Of a stretch of DNA of 32,910 nucleotides, positions 23,533-31,575 are shown piece after piece. A program made the position numbers and the translations under genes. The DNA comes from Halorubrum sp. Hd13 (GTDB taxonomy: Archaea; Halobacteriota; Halobacteria; Halobacteriales; Haloferacaceae). Each line of letters opens with the position of its first letter. Within the stretch, counting starts at the first letter, position 1. The notes beneath the pieces were generated by a model that was not told the DNA's origin, did not search any database, and saw nothing but the letters and a program-made list of their open reading frames with translations. The stretch lies in assembly GCF_002252755.1 (NCBI RefSeq), contig NZ_NHOY01000001.1, forward strand, positions 1 to 32,910. The letters are read 5' to 3'.

Positions 23533-24703
23533 ATGTCTGGACGCGCACACTCCACGCGGTTTCGGAATCCCGATGTTGCTATCGTCGGTGGGGGATCGCC
23601 GGTCTCTGTACGGCTCTTGCGCTTCGGGATACCGAGCACGACGTAGTCGTATACGAGTCGGCAGATGAGGTCAGGGCGACCGGTGCCGGACTCTGGGTTC
23701 CACCGAACGGGATGGCGGCTCTCGGCCGTCTCGGTGCCGGGGAAACGCTCGCCTCCCGGGGCGTTCTGCTGGACGAGATGGAGATCCGAACCACCGCTGA
23801 GACGCCGCTGGTCAGCACTGACGTCGCCACTCTCGCTGCTGAACTGGGCTACGATCACGCGTTGCTCAGTGTTCACAGGGCCGATCTCATCGAGGAGTTA
23901 GTGGCGACGTTGCCCGATTCGACCGTCGTCTGTTGCCGCGAGTGCGAGTCGGTCGGCACGGCACCACCGACGGTGTCGTTTACCGACGGACCGACGGTCT
24001 CGCCGTCGCTGGTCGTCGGGGCGGACGGCGTCGGCTCGTCGGTCCGCCGTTGGATAACGTCAACTACCCCGGAATACGCCGGTGCAGTCGCGTTTCGCGG
24101 ACTCACGGATGCACCTGTACCCGACGAGGCGACCGAGAGGGGGACCGTTTACTGGGGTCGGACCGGGAGCTTTGGATACGCTGCTGTTGGAGCCGAACAA
24201 ACGTGGTGGTTCGCGTCGGTCTCCGCGTCTACCCCGCGGGAGGTGCCGGAGCTGACCCCGTCGTCGCTCCGGACGCAGTTCAATGAGTTCCCCGACCCCG
24301 TCCCGACCCTGCTCGGGAACACTGCCCCGGAGGATCGCGTTCGCACGCCGATGACAACGGTCCCGCCATTGGAGACGTGGGCGCACGGACGAGTGCCACT
24401 TATCGAGGCGCCGCTCACGCGATGGAACCGACGCTCACGCAGGGAAGCGCACACGCATTGGAGAACGCCGTAGCGCTCGGTCGGTCGATCGACACGCACG
24501 GGTTGACACCGAGAGCGCTGGACGAGTACGAATCTCACCGGAAAGAGCGCGCCGAGGAACTACGGAGGATGTCTCGAACAAAAGGCCGGATGGCGCGTCT
24601 CCCGCACCCGCTTGCGAGGGGAATTCGGAATCTCTTATTCCGCATCGCCCCGGACACCCTGTTACGGCGTCAGAGTCGACGGATGTTCTCGGCATCGATG
24701 TGA
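23533..24703 (+). pseudogene. FAD-dependent monooxygenase with two frameshifts
   Basis: The start MSGRAHSTRFRNPDVAIVGGG leads into the FAD-binding GxGxxG, but one base is missing in the G-run near 23590-23594; the protein continues in another frame as IAGLCTALALRDTEHDVVVY. The DG motif region (LVVGADGVGSSVRRW) is intact. A second one-base loss near 24405 breaks the GDAAH motif; after it the frame reads GAAHAMEPTLTQGSAHALEN to the stop at 24701-24703. All domain landmarks of a PHBH-fold FAD monooxygenase are otherwise present. Decay looks recent, or both indels are sequencing errors. It lies 36 bases after the P450 on the same strand and is distantly related to the gene at 6151. Confidence 0.85.
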
Positions 24704-24710
24704 TCGATTT

Positions 24711-25016
24711 ACCGTAGCGACGATCGCGCTCTCTCCCGTCTACACGTACGTCGTGTTGCGTGCAAAGTCGGTGTTCGCGGCTGCGTTCCTTCACGTGGTC
24801 TTCAATACGGCGTCGTTCACCGTTATCGCGGTGCTCACCGCGGACAGTGAGCTACCGACACAGTTGATCGGAACCACGATTGAAATCGCCGGAACCGTCG
24901 CATGTATACTGGTCTGTGGGCTGATCTACCTTCATGGGACGCCGCCGCTCACTCGTGACGGTCTCGCTTGGGATTCGTCCAGACCGTCCAAACCACAGTC
25001 AGTGACCGCCGCCTAA
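24711..25016 (+). pseudogene. C-terminal remnant of a CPBP intramembrane protease
   Basis: TVATIALSPVYTYVVLRAKS and FAAAFLHVVFNTASF match the last membrane helices of CPBP (Abi/CAAX-type) proteases, including the H-x3-N motif HVVFN. The glutamate motif EExxxR and the first helices are missing, so it cannot be an active protease. It begins 8 bases after the monooxygenase stop with no start codon of its own; the in-frame extension upstream overlaps that gene and is not meaningful. A fuller CPBP gene lies at 29048. Confidence 0.7.
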
Positions 25017-25184
25017 CGCCATACCCCGCTCGAGTGAAACTCGATGCTGATATCGAAATCACGCAGGCGCCTGTACGCGAGTGCTGTCATCTCCCGTCGC
25101 GGGCTGGCTTGCCGTGCCGCAGCGATGAGCAACGGCCGTTTACGAATGAGCGGGGGCGTGATCTCGGGGCGGTTTACACCGTAG

Positions 25185-25194
25185 TTTCAATATC
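25185..25194 (+). promoter_or_regulatory. TATA-like box of the zinc-ribbon wHTH gene
   Basis: TTTCAATATC is centred about 27 bases before the ATG at 25216 and supports that start over the in-frame GTG at 25204. Confidence 0.45.
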
Positions 25195-25215
25195 GCAACA
25201 ACTGTGTCGTTTCGT

Positions 25216-26139
25216 ATGGAGACCGAACGGACAGCGGACGACGTTTTCGGGCTCTTATCCGACGAGATCCGACTCGACATCCTTCGAACGGTCGCACTCG
25301 CACAGCACGAGGAGAAACGAACTGGCGTCGCTGCGCTCTCGTTTTCGGACATTTACGATCGGGTCGAGGTAGATAACACGTCGAAGCTATCCTACCACCT
25401 CGGGGAACTCACTGGGACGTTCCTCCGGAAACACGAGGACGGGTACGCGTTTACCCACGCCGGTGAGCAGTTGATTCGGTTCATTCTCTCGGAGAACTAC
25501 CAGTCACCGCCGGACGTTGGGCGCATTGAAACCGACGGTGTCTGCCTGTTCTGTGGGGAATCGGCGCTTCAGGCGACGATCGAGGAACAGTATTTCACGG
25601 TTCGGTGTGCGGCCTGCGAGCGTCCCGCGTTTTCCTATCGGGTCAGACCGGCGCAGGTACGCGCGCACACGGGGACTGACCTGATTGACGCCGTTATCTG
25701 GGAACAGGCGAGCGACCTGCTCAAAACGCAGCAAGACGTTTGTCCGGACTGTGCCGGTCACTTGGAAACCGAGGTCGTAGATGCCGAAGATGAACCCGTG
25801 GGGAGTGGCGTTCCAGTGGCCTTTGCCGCGATCAGTGAGTGTCAGCAGTGTCTGCGGCAGTTGGGGCTTCCGCTCCCGTACGCGGCCGCCTATCACCCGG
25901 AGTCGATCGCCTTCCACTGGGAACGCGGTGTGGATATCTTGGGGACGGGATTCTGGGAATTCCACCGGTATCTCAACGACGGCCGGTGGAGTTCCGAACG
26001 CGTCGAGACCGATCCCGTGGAATATCGAGTCGAGCTACAACGTGAGACGACATCACTTCGACTGTATCTCGACGCGAACGCCGTGGTCACGCGAACCGAG
26101 CGCGTACAACGCAGAGACCAGGGTGAACGGCGTTCGTGA
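25216..26139 (+). CDS. Winged-helix regulator with zinc-ribbon C-terminal domain (DUF7351 type)
   Basis: A 307-residue protein from METERTADDVF. Residues 1-85 form an ArsR-like winged helix (FGLLSDEIRLDILRTVALAQ, then NTSKLSYHLGELTG). The rest is a haloarchaeal DUF7351-type domain (from memory) with two cysteine pairs each time: CLFC and CAAC, then CPDC and CQQC, suggesting two zinc ribbons. A C-terminal beta-rich segment follows (FWEFHRYLNDGRWS). It stands alone between CPBP remnant and peptidase, all on the plus strand, with a perfect 10-base inverted repeat flanking the downstream gap. Such proteins probably sense a ligand or metal; targets unknown. Confidence 0.9.
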   Translation: METERTADDVFGLLSDEIRLDILRTVALAQHEEKRTGVAALSFSDIYDRVEVDNTSKLSYHLGELTGTFLRKHEDGYAFTHAGEQLIRFILSENYQSPPDVGRIETDGVCLFCGESALQATIEEQYFTVRCAACERPAFSYRVRPAQVRAHTGTDLIDAVIWEQASDLLKTQQDVCPDCAGHLETEVVDAEDEPVGSGVPVAFAAISECQQCLRQLGLPLPYAAAYHPESIAFHWERGVDILGTGFWEFHRYLNDGRWSSERVETDPVEYRVELQRETTSLRLYLDANAVVTRTERVQRRDQGERRS

Positions 26140-26147
26140 CAGAACAT

Positions 26148-26252
26148 TTTCAAAACCGTCGTTTGGAGAATCGGATTGTCTCGGTAATGAATTGCCGCCT
26201 GAATCTCAGATATCCTCTTCGGCCGGGATTTCCCTCAATCGAGGTTTTGAAA
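26148..26252. repeat. Distant 10-base inverted repeat between regulator and peptidase
   Basis: TTTCAAAACC (26148-26157) and GGTTTTGAAA (26243-26252) are perfect inverse copies 85 bases apart in the gap after the wHTH gene. They may be a looping operator or chance. Confidence 0.35.
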
Positions 26253-26270
26253 CGACTCTGGTAATATATC

Positions 26271-26285
26271 AATTATTCGATAATT
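26271..26285. promoter_or_regulatory. A/T-rich palindrome in the S9 peptidase promoter
   Basis: AATTAT-TCG-ATAATT forms perfect six-base arms and runs into TATTAAGG. It lies 52-66 bases before the ATG at 26337 and could hold the TATA box of a short-leader transcript or an operator. Confidence 0.4.
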
Positions 26286-26336
26286 ATTAAGGGGCGGTAG
26301 TGCGACGATCCGAACGTCGAAACGGTGCTCGAACCA

Positions 26337-28079
26337 ATGACGCCACACGACACGACCGAACGGACCCGATCTGCCGAACCGCCCGCCCGCTACGTCGACA
26401 ACCTCGCCGAGGCACACGGCGTGTCCGGCTACACGAAAACTCCCGACGGAACACTCGTCTACGCAGCCTACGACGACGGGACGTACGAACTGCAGACGCG
26501 AGACGAGCAACTCACCGACGGCGACGGCGATATCATCTCTCCGACATGGTTACACGGACGCGAGTCGATTCTCGCCTACCGCGACGAACACGGCACCGAA
26601 CAGTTCGATCTGCTGGAGATCGACCCGGAAACCGAGGCGATCGAACCGGTCCTCGCCGACCGGTTCCTCAACTTCAAAGCCCGGCAACACCCGACCGACC
26701 CGAACCGGATCGCGTTCGTCTCCAACCGTGATCGATCACTCGACCTATACACGCTCGACCTCGACGACGGCGCAGTCACTAGTAGATCCGAGGCCGACGA
26801 ACCGGTCATGGGGTACGCCTGGTCGCCTGACGGGGAGCGCCTCGTCTATCAGGCCGGCACCTTCGATGACTCGGCGCTACGACTCGTCGACCTCCAACTG
26901 GAACGAGACGACGCGTTCATCGACGAACCGAACTCCGAGCAGTCCTTCGCTTTCACCGACGACGGCTACGGCGCGTGGTCGGAACACGGGATCATCTTCA
27001 CGACCAACCACGAGACGGGCTACCGGGAACTCGCGGTCGCGGACGGCGACGGCGACTACGCACTGCGTTACGCGAACGGCCGTGACAAGTACGACCCCCA
27101 ATGGACGACCGACGGCGACATCGTCTTCCTCGAAGCCCGCGGCGGCGACCGGCAGGTACGTCGGCTGAGCGACGGCGAGGTCACCACCATCGAACGGACC
27201 GGGATGAACACGGACGTCCAGGTCATCGATGGCGACGTTTACTACAAGCACCGGAGTCCGGCCACCGCCGGCGACGTCCGCCGAAACGAGACGACCGTCG
27301 TCGAGGAAGGCTGGGTTGACGTCCAGACGGTCGCTCCCGAGGAGGTCACGTACGAATCGTTCGACGGCCAGGAGATCGCGGCCCGGCTCTACCGTCCCGT
27401 CGGCGACCCGATCGGTGGCCTCGTCAAGGCCCACGGCGGCCCGGAGGCCCAACACTACAACCGGTTGGACATGGTCACGCAGACGCTCGTCCACGCCGGG
27501 TTCGAAGTTCTGGCCCCGGACTTCCGCGGGAGCCTCGGCTATGGTCGAGAGTTCCGGAAGGCGAGTGACGCCGACCTCGGTGGCGACGACCTCACGGACG
27601 TCGTCGCCGGTGCCGAGTACCTCCGCGAACGCGGTCGCACGAATGTTGGCCTGCTCGGTGCCTCCTACGGCGGGTACATGACGCTGATGGGCGTCGGCGC
27701 AACCGACGGGTTCGACGCCGGCGCGAGCGTCTGCGGTGTCGTCAACTGGGAGACGACCGCAGAGAACGCACGGGAGTACCTCGGTGCAGTCCTCATGCGG
27801 AAGCTTGGCGGCACTCCCGATGAGAAGCCGGATCTCTACGAGGAGCGATCGCCGATCACGTACGTAGACGACATCGACGTCCCGCTGCTGGTCGTCCAAG
27901 GTGCAAACGACCCGCGCGTCCCGCAAAGCGAGGCCGAACAGCTCGTCGAATCGCTCACTGACCGTGACATCGACCACGAGTACCTGCTGTTCGACGACGA
28001 AGGACACGGTGTCGTGCGGACCGCAAACCGAATCGAGTACATCACGCGGACGGTCGCGTTCTTCGAGGCGCAGCTCTGA
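26337..28079 (+). CDS. S9 family serine peptidase (prolyl oligopeptidase / acylaminoacyl type)
   Basis: A 580-residue enzyme from MTPHDTTERTRS; a start at 26325 would add four residues. About residues 25-330 form a beta-propeller-like domain of acidic repeats (for example AWSPDGERLVYQAG, YDPQWTTDGDIVFLEA). The alpha/beta-hydrolase domain follows, with FDGQEIAARLYRP, KAHGGPEAQHYN (oxyanion region), nucleophile Ser443 in LGASYGGYM, Asp525 in GANDPRVP and His557 in DEGHG. All triad residues are present, so it should be active. No signal peptide is seen, so it acts in the cytoplasm on short peptides. A methyltransferase gene follows 31 bases later on the same strand. Confidence 0.95.
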   Translation: MTPHDTTERTRSAEPPARYVDNLAEAHGVSGYTKTPDGTLVYAAYDDGTYELQTRDEQLTDGDGDIISPTWLHGRESILAYRDEHGTEQFDLLEIDPETEAIEPVLADRFLNFKARQHPTDPNRIAFVSNRDRSLDLYTLDLDDGAVTSRSEADEPVMGYAWSPDGERLVYQAGTFDDSALRLVDLQLERDDAFIDEPNSEQSFAFTDDGYGAWSEHGIIFTTNHETGYRELAVADGDGDYALRYANGRDKYDPQWTTDGDIVFLEARGGDRQVRRLSDGEVTTIERTGMNTDVQVIDGDVYYKHRSPATAGDVRRNETTVVEEGWVDVQTVAPEEVTYESFDGQEIAARLYRPVGDPIGGLVKAHGGPEAQHYNRLDMVTQTLVHAGFEVLAPDFRGSLGYGREFRKASDADLGGDDLTDVVAGAEYLRERGRTNVGLLGASYGGYMTLMGVGATDGFDAGASVCGVVNWETTAENAREYLGAVLMRKLGGTPDEKPDLYEERSPITYVDDIDVPLLVVQGANDPRVPQSEAEQLVESLTDRDIDHEYLLFDDEGHGVVRTANRIEYITRTVAFFEAQL

Positions 28080-28110
28080 CTCAGGACACGAACGAGACCA
28101 CTCCATACCA

Positions 28111-28806
28111 ATGCCGTCCACAAAGCACACCGAACGGGACCACACGTACCGCACCGAACGGTCGATCGGGAGCGCCCCGGCATCGAATCGACCGATGTCG
28201 ATCTCCGAGATTCAGGCGTCGTACGCCGAGTACGCCGACTGGCTTCACCGGTTCGAGGTCGTCGACCGAGCCGTCACGGGTCGGTACCGGCACGCTCGAT
28301 TCAGCGATGTCTCGGGACGGGTCATCGATGTCGCCTGTGGCACGGGGACGAACTTCCGATATCTGCCCGAGTCGGTCGATCTCGTCGGGATCGACATTAG
28401 CCCGGAGATGCTGGCCAAGGCCGACGAACAACTCGCCGACCTCGGACTGGACGGGACGCTCCAGCAGATGGACGCACAGAACCTCGCGTTCCCGGACGAC
28501 AGCTTCGATACGGTCATCTCGGCGCTGTCGACGTGTACGTTCCCCGATCCCGTTGCCGCCCTTCAGGAGATGGAACGGGTCTGTAAACCCGACGGGACGA
28601 TCCGGCTGGTCGAACACGGGCGCAGTGATGTCGGTCCAATCGCGCGCTACCAGGACTGGCGGGCCGATGCCCACTACGCGAAGACTGGGTGTCGCTGGAC
28701 GCAAGAACCGCGCGAGATCGTCGCTGATGCGGGCCTGTCAGTGCAGGATACGACGACCGGACTGTTCGGCACGATCACGACGTTCGACATTGACCCCAAT
28801 GAATGA
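28111..28806 (+). CDS. Class I SAM-dependent methyltransferase
   Basis: A 231-residue enzyme. The SAM site shows motif I VIDVACGTGTNFRYL, the acidic residue at the end of strand 2 (VDLVGIDISPEM), motif DAQNLAFPDDSFDTVISALS and post-motif MERVCKPDGTIRLVEHGR, all typical of UbiE/Methyltransf_11 enzymes. ATG at 28111 is used; MSISEIQASYAEYAD at 28195 is a credible alternative because the first 28 residues are low-complexity. It lies 31 bases after the S9 peptidase and overlaps nothing; a 36-codon membrane frame follows at 28815. The acceptor is unknown; membrane lipid, quinone or peptide are possible. Confidence 0.92.
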   Translation: MPSTKHTERDHTYRTERSIGSAPASNRPMSISEIQASYAEYADWLHRFEVVDRAVTGRYRHARFSDVSGRVIDVACGTGTNFRYLPESVDLVGIDISPEMLAKADEQLADLGLDGTLQQMDAQNLAFPDDSFDTVISALSTCTFPDPVAALQEMERVCKPDGTIRLVEHGRSDVGPIARYQDWRADAHYAKTGCRWTQEPREIVADAGLSVQDTTTGLFGTITTFDIDPNE

Positions 28807-28814
28807 TACGACCA

Positions 28815-28925
28815 ATGACAGTACTCACCGAAACCACGATCGCCATGACGCTAGCGGTGCTCGGCGTCATCGGGACACCCGTCTGGTACGCAGTGGCTTG
28901 GCACGGGATCAGACTGCTGAAATAA
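28815..28925 (+). CDS. Tiny membrane protein (36 residues)
   Basis: MTVLTETTIAMTLAVLGVIG then TPVWYAVAWHGIRLLK is a single membrane helix with a short basic tail. It starts 8 bases after the methyltransferase stop and is followed by a ribosome-binding-like GAGGAG and the CPBP gene, so it fits an operon position. No family is recognised. The length makes chance possible, but the hydrophobic run and placement favour a real small membrane protein. Confidence 0.5.
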   Translation: MTVLTETTIAMTLAVLGVIGTPVWYAVAWHGIRLLK

Positions 28926-29047
28926 ATGCGCGATATGATCAGCCAGAGGAGTTGTAATAGCGAATGAGTGTCCCAACGACTGAGGCGGAAGAAAGCGCTG
29001 GTTGGCCGCCCACGTTCCACGGTCGGAGTTGACTGCCGTTCGCGTTC

Positions 29048-29944
29048 GTGGTGGCGTTTTCGCTGTGGGTGATGTTTTCCACTCTCTCGTTTGGCTGGTT
29101 GTTCGGGGCTGATCCATCGACCGTCACCAAGGCGCTATGGAATCTCCCGTCTAGAGTCGTTCAGTTCGGGCTCGCCCTGCTGGTGCTGCGGTTCGAAGAC
29201 GTGCGGCTTCGGGACCTCGGACTTGGCCGCCGACAGCTCGTTCCGGCACTCGTCGCAGTGGCCGGCTTTCTGTTCGTAGTAAACGCGGTCGTAGCCGGCC
29301 TCATTTTCTTTGATACCGGGCAAGTGTCCATCGAACCGTTTGGGCTCTACCTGTCAGCACCGCTGGACTACTCCACGACTGCGCTCGTGGCGTCTGGCTT
29401 GGCACAGTACGTGTTCGTCGGCCCGGTCGAGGAGATCGCGTTTCGCGGCTACCTCCAGAACAAACCGACCGACCTCCTCGGACACCGACCCGCGCGCGTC
29501 CGGACTGCCGTGGCAGTTGTGACGACAGCCGTCGGATTCGCTGCGTTGCACGTCCCTACCTTACTGCTGGTCGACGAGGTTCCCATCGGGCAAGCTGCGG
29601 GTACGCTCGCGTTGCTCACGCTCTCCGGAATTATCTTCGGGACGATATACGCCCTAACACACAACCTGTTTCTGGTCGCCTTCCTGCACGGCATCGGGAA
29701 CTTCTGGCCGCTGGTCGTCGATCCTGGCCTGGGAGCCTGGCCCAACTGGGGTGTGATCATCGCCCTGTACGGACTAGTCGTCGTATTGTATCGTCGGTGG
29801 GCCTCTGTTACGGTGCGGACACCGGAACGCGCCACGATGAAAGGTAACAAGCGGTGTATTGCGACTCCGATAGATCTTGTACACCCGTATCACTGTGGGG
29901 GGTTCGTTTGGTACAGGCGTCGTTTGTTCGAACATTCGCTTTAA
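29048..29944 (+). CDS. CPBP intramembrane protease with a nonsense codon at its original start
   Basis: The protein has seven or so membrane segments and the full CPBP signature: EEIAFRGYLQ (glutamate/arginine motif), FAALHVP (first His) and FLHGIGNFW (second His and Asn). Membrane-protease chemistry is therefore intact. An ATG at 28964 with GAGGAG just upstream opens the same frame (MSVPTTEAEESAGWPPTFHG) but meets TGA at 29030-29032, 18 bases before the first usable GTG at 29048. The hydrophobic N-terminus of the core (VVAFSLWVMFSTLSFG) follows at once, so a shortened but functional product from GTG is possible. The last 35 or so residues after YRRWASVTV do not look like family sequence and may be readthrough after a 3' frameshift. 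Confidence 0.75.
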   Translation: MVAFSLWVMFSTLSFGWLFGADPSTVTKALWNLPSRVVQFGLALLVLRFEDVRLRDLGLGRRQLVPALVAVAGFLFVVNAVVAGLIFFDTGQVSIEPFGLYLSAPLDYSTTALVASGLAQYVFVGPVEEIAFRGYLQNKPTDLLGHRPARVRTAVAVVTTAVGFAALHVPTLLLVDEVPIGQAAGTLALLTLSGIIFGTIYALTHNLFLVAFLHGIGNFWPLVVDPGLGAWPNWGVIIALYGLVVVLYRRWASVTVRTPERATMKGNKRCIATPIDLVHPYHCGGFVWYRRRLFEHSL

Positions 29945-29946
29945 GA
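29937..29946 (+). promoter_or_regulatory. TATA-like box of the lipoprotein gene
   Basis: TCGCTTTAAG holds CTTTAAG about 27 bases before the ATG at 29969, within the last codons of the CPBP gene, and fits a leaderless transcript. Confidence 0.4.
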
Positions 29947-29968
29947 TCGTTCGCGGCGAAGCCGACGT

Positions 29969-30424
29969 ATGACACGAAACTGGTCCCGTCGTGGCGCGCT
30001 TACAATAGGGGTGAGCGGGCTCGCAACCGCACTTGCCGGCTGTCAAACGTCGTTCGCTTCAGATGAGACCCCGATGCTGGACTTGATAATCAATAATAGT
30101 ACACCCGAACCACAAAACGTAGATGTCGAGGTTATTGATCCCGACGAGAACGACAGCGAGGCGTTGGTGTACGAGCTTAGCAAGGACTCGGGAGGGTCGG
30201 GAGGAGAGTACATTGAAATTCCAGCCAACTCGGAACGGACGTTTGAAGCTGTTGCCGAGGACGAACGATATACCATCCGTGCTACGGTCGATCGGGCGTT
30301 CGATAAATGGCGGCACTATCACTATACTACTGCTCCCGTAGACTACGACGGCCAAGTCTTCGTTCTGATTGCCCGGCTTGAAGAGACCGGGAGGGATGTC
30401 ATCCGGTTTGGTCCGGGGCCGTAA
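29969..30424 (+). CDS. Twin-arginine lipoprotein of unknown function
   Basis: A 151-residue exported protein. The signal is MTRNWSRRGALTIGVSGLAT then ALAGC, with twin arginines and a lipobox Cys near residue 25, so the mature form is anchored on the outer face. The mature part (DLIINNSTPEPQNVDVEVID, then EYIEIPANSERTFEAVAEDE) reads as an immunoglobulin-like beta sandwich. No catalytic residues are apparent. It faces, tail to tail, the minus-strand pair ending at 30425, with the two stops adjacent. Similar secreted lipoproteins are common in haloarchaea and mostly uncharacterised. Confidence 0.88.
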   Translation: MTRNWSRRGALTIGVSGLATALAGCQTSFASDETPMLDLIINNSTPEPQNVDVEVIDPDENDSEALVYELSKDSGGSGGEYIEIPANSERTFEAVAEDERYTIRATVDRAFDKWRHYHYTTAPVDYDGQVFVLIARLEETGRDVIRFGPGP

Positions 30425-30754
30425 TCACAACCGCTGTACGAGCCGGTATCCGCCGAGGCCGAGAAGGCCGATCCAGACGCCGGCAAAAAGTAAGAACCCG
30501 ATCGTCTTGGCTTGCAGCACGCCGACCATCTCGATGTAGGGGGCAGCGAAACCAACGGTGGCGACGACGGCTCCAGCCCCGATAGCACCGGCGCGCATGC
30601 CCTCACGCTCGGAGGTCAGTGCCACCCACCCAACGAAGATACCGAGTGGGATCATCGTCAACCACGCCGTCAACAGTCGGAATGGGAGGTCGAACCAGCC
30701 GTGGCCGACCATCCCAGTCTGGAGCAGGAACTGGTCGTCACCGTCCTTAATCAC
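30425..30754 (-). CDS. Small membrane protein, second of a coupled pair
   Basis: A 109-residue protein beginning with GTG at 30754 (MIKDGDDQFLLQTGMVGHGW). Three or four hydrophobic segments are visible (LTAWLTMIPLGIFVGWVALT, AGAIGAGAVVATVGFAAPYI, TIGFLLFAGVWIGLLGLGGY). The GTG overlaps the upstream stop by four bases (GTGA), so translation is coupled to the gene at 30751. I do not recognise a functional family. Confidence 0.75.
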   Translation of the reverse strand: MIKDGDDQFLLQTGMVGHGWFDLPFRLLTAWLTMIPLGIFVGWVALTSEREGMRAGAIGAGAVVATVGFAAPYIEMVGVLQAKTIGFLLFAGVWIGLLGLGGYRLVQRL

Positions 30755-31125
30755 AACGGCTGTTCCCTCAGGTCACGTTCCTCACCGTACGTGAACTCCT
30801 CCGAAAGCTCGTCTTGGGTGTAGGCGTCACAGGTGAGGACGAATCCCTGACAGACGACCGGGGTATACTCGTTGTCCGGGGCTGCTCTCGTCCGGTCCAC
30901 GAAGGTTTGGGCAGTCGGTGAGAGCTCACTATAGCGGTAGGTCGGTGCCTGCTCGACGGTTTCGTTGTATTCGGCTGCCGTGTCCGGGACGATTTGGTGG
31001 TGGTATCGGTAGGAGTCCTCAGCCACGTAGGGCGAGGCGACCGTCCCCGGGTAGGAGGCGAGCCATAGGAGGAGGACCGCGACGGCGATACCGGCGACTT
31101 GGAAGGTTCGATTGGAGGGCGACAT
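30751..31125 (-). CDS. Membrane-anchored extracytoplasmic protein, first of a coupled pair
   Basis: A 124-residue protein with one N-terminal membrane helix (FQVAGIAVAVLLLWLASYPG) and a soluble acidic domain likely outside the cell: HHQIVPDTAAEYNETVEQAP, then YRYSELSPTAQTFVDRTRAA and VVCQGFVLTCDAY with two cysteines that might pair. The helix lacks a clear cleavage site. It is followed with a four-base overlap by the membrane protein at 30425, so the two probably form one complex. This looks like a haloarchaeal conserved family of unknown role. Confidence 0.75.
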   Translation of the reverse strand: MSPSNRTFQVAGIAVAVLLLWLASYPGTVASPYVAEDSYRYHHQIVPDTAAEYNETVEQAPTYRYSELSPTAQTFVDRTRAAPDNEYTPVVCQGFVLTCDAYTQDELSEEFTYGEERDLREQPL

Positions 31126-31282
31126 CGAAATACCACCCTCATGTCCCTAATCAACAGTGAAGTGCTTTCGGAAACACTCTCATACGGGCAGTGTCGGTAC
31201 ACCTTGTTGCTGGCTTGGGTGGAAGAATGCAAGCAGAGGGATGTTTGGACGCCGGATCTCACTTGATTGATTAGGGAAAGAC

Positions 31283-31366
31283 GGCTCTGTTGAAATCCTC
31301 TATTCGTTACAGTTCTCAATGTCCCCGCTGTATACAACGCGCATATCTTCGATAAGCCAGATTGGC
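31283..31366 (+). repeat. Truncated MITE-like repeat copy
   Basis: It starts with an exact GGCTCTGTTGAAATCC (31283-31298) and stops where the next copy begins at 31367, so its right end is lost or replaced. Confidence 0.5.
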
Positions 31367-31508
31367 GGCTCTGTTGAAATCCTCAGAAGTTGATAGTTTC
31401 ACATCCCCCAATCGCTCAGTACAGAGGACTCACATACCGACGTAGAACGCTGATATACCGATATTATGTCAGAAATCGTGTGCGAGATACAGAGGATGAA
31501 GTCAGCAC
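31367..31508 (+). repeat. MITE-like repeat, long form
   Basis: GGCTCTGTTGAAATCC (31367-31382) to GTGCGAGATACAGAGGATGA then AGTCAGCAC (31508), 142 bases. It matches the ends and length of the copy at 17096 and the ends of the short form at 17978. Confidence 0.6.
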
Positions 31509-31575
31509 AACGGCTTCGTTTATTTCGCGTCAAATCGGATGGATCACCCGTTAGTTGAACGTGCGAATGTATCGG

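Larger units (their letters stand above)
31126..31575. other. Non-coding stretch made largely of MITE-like repeats
   Basis: No gene is seen. Two head-to-tail repeat copies occupy 31283-31508, and the outer parts show nothing recognisable. Confidence 0.55.

Noticed and set aside
24612-24710. In-frame N-terminal extension of the CPBP remnant
   Set aside because: It overlaps the end of the monooxygenase pseudogene in another frame and reads as arginine- and cysteine-rich nonsense.
26877-28154. 425-codon minus-strand frame
   Set aside because: It is the antisense shadow of the S9 peptidase, whose triad is intact on the other strand.
29030-29032. TGA read as selenocysteine in the CPBP gene
   Set aside because: Haloarchaea are not known to use selenocysteine, no insertion element was seen and CPBP proteins do not use it.
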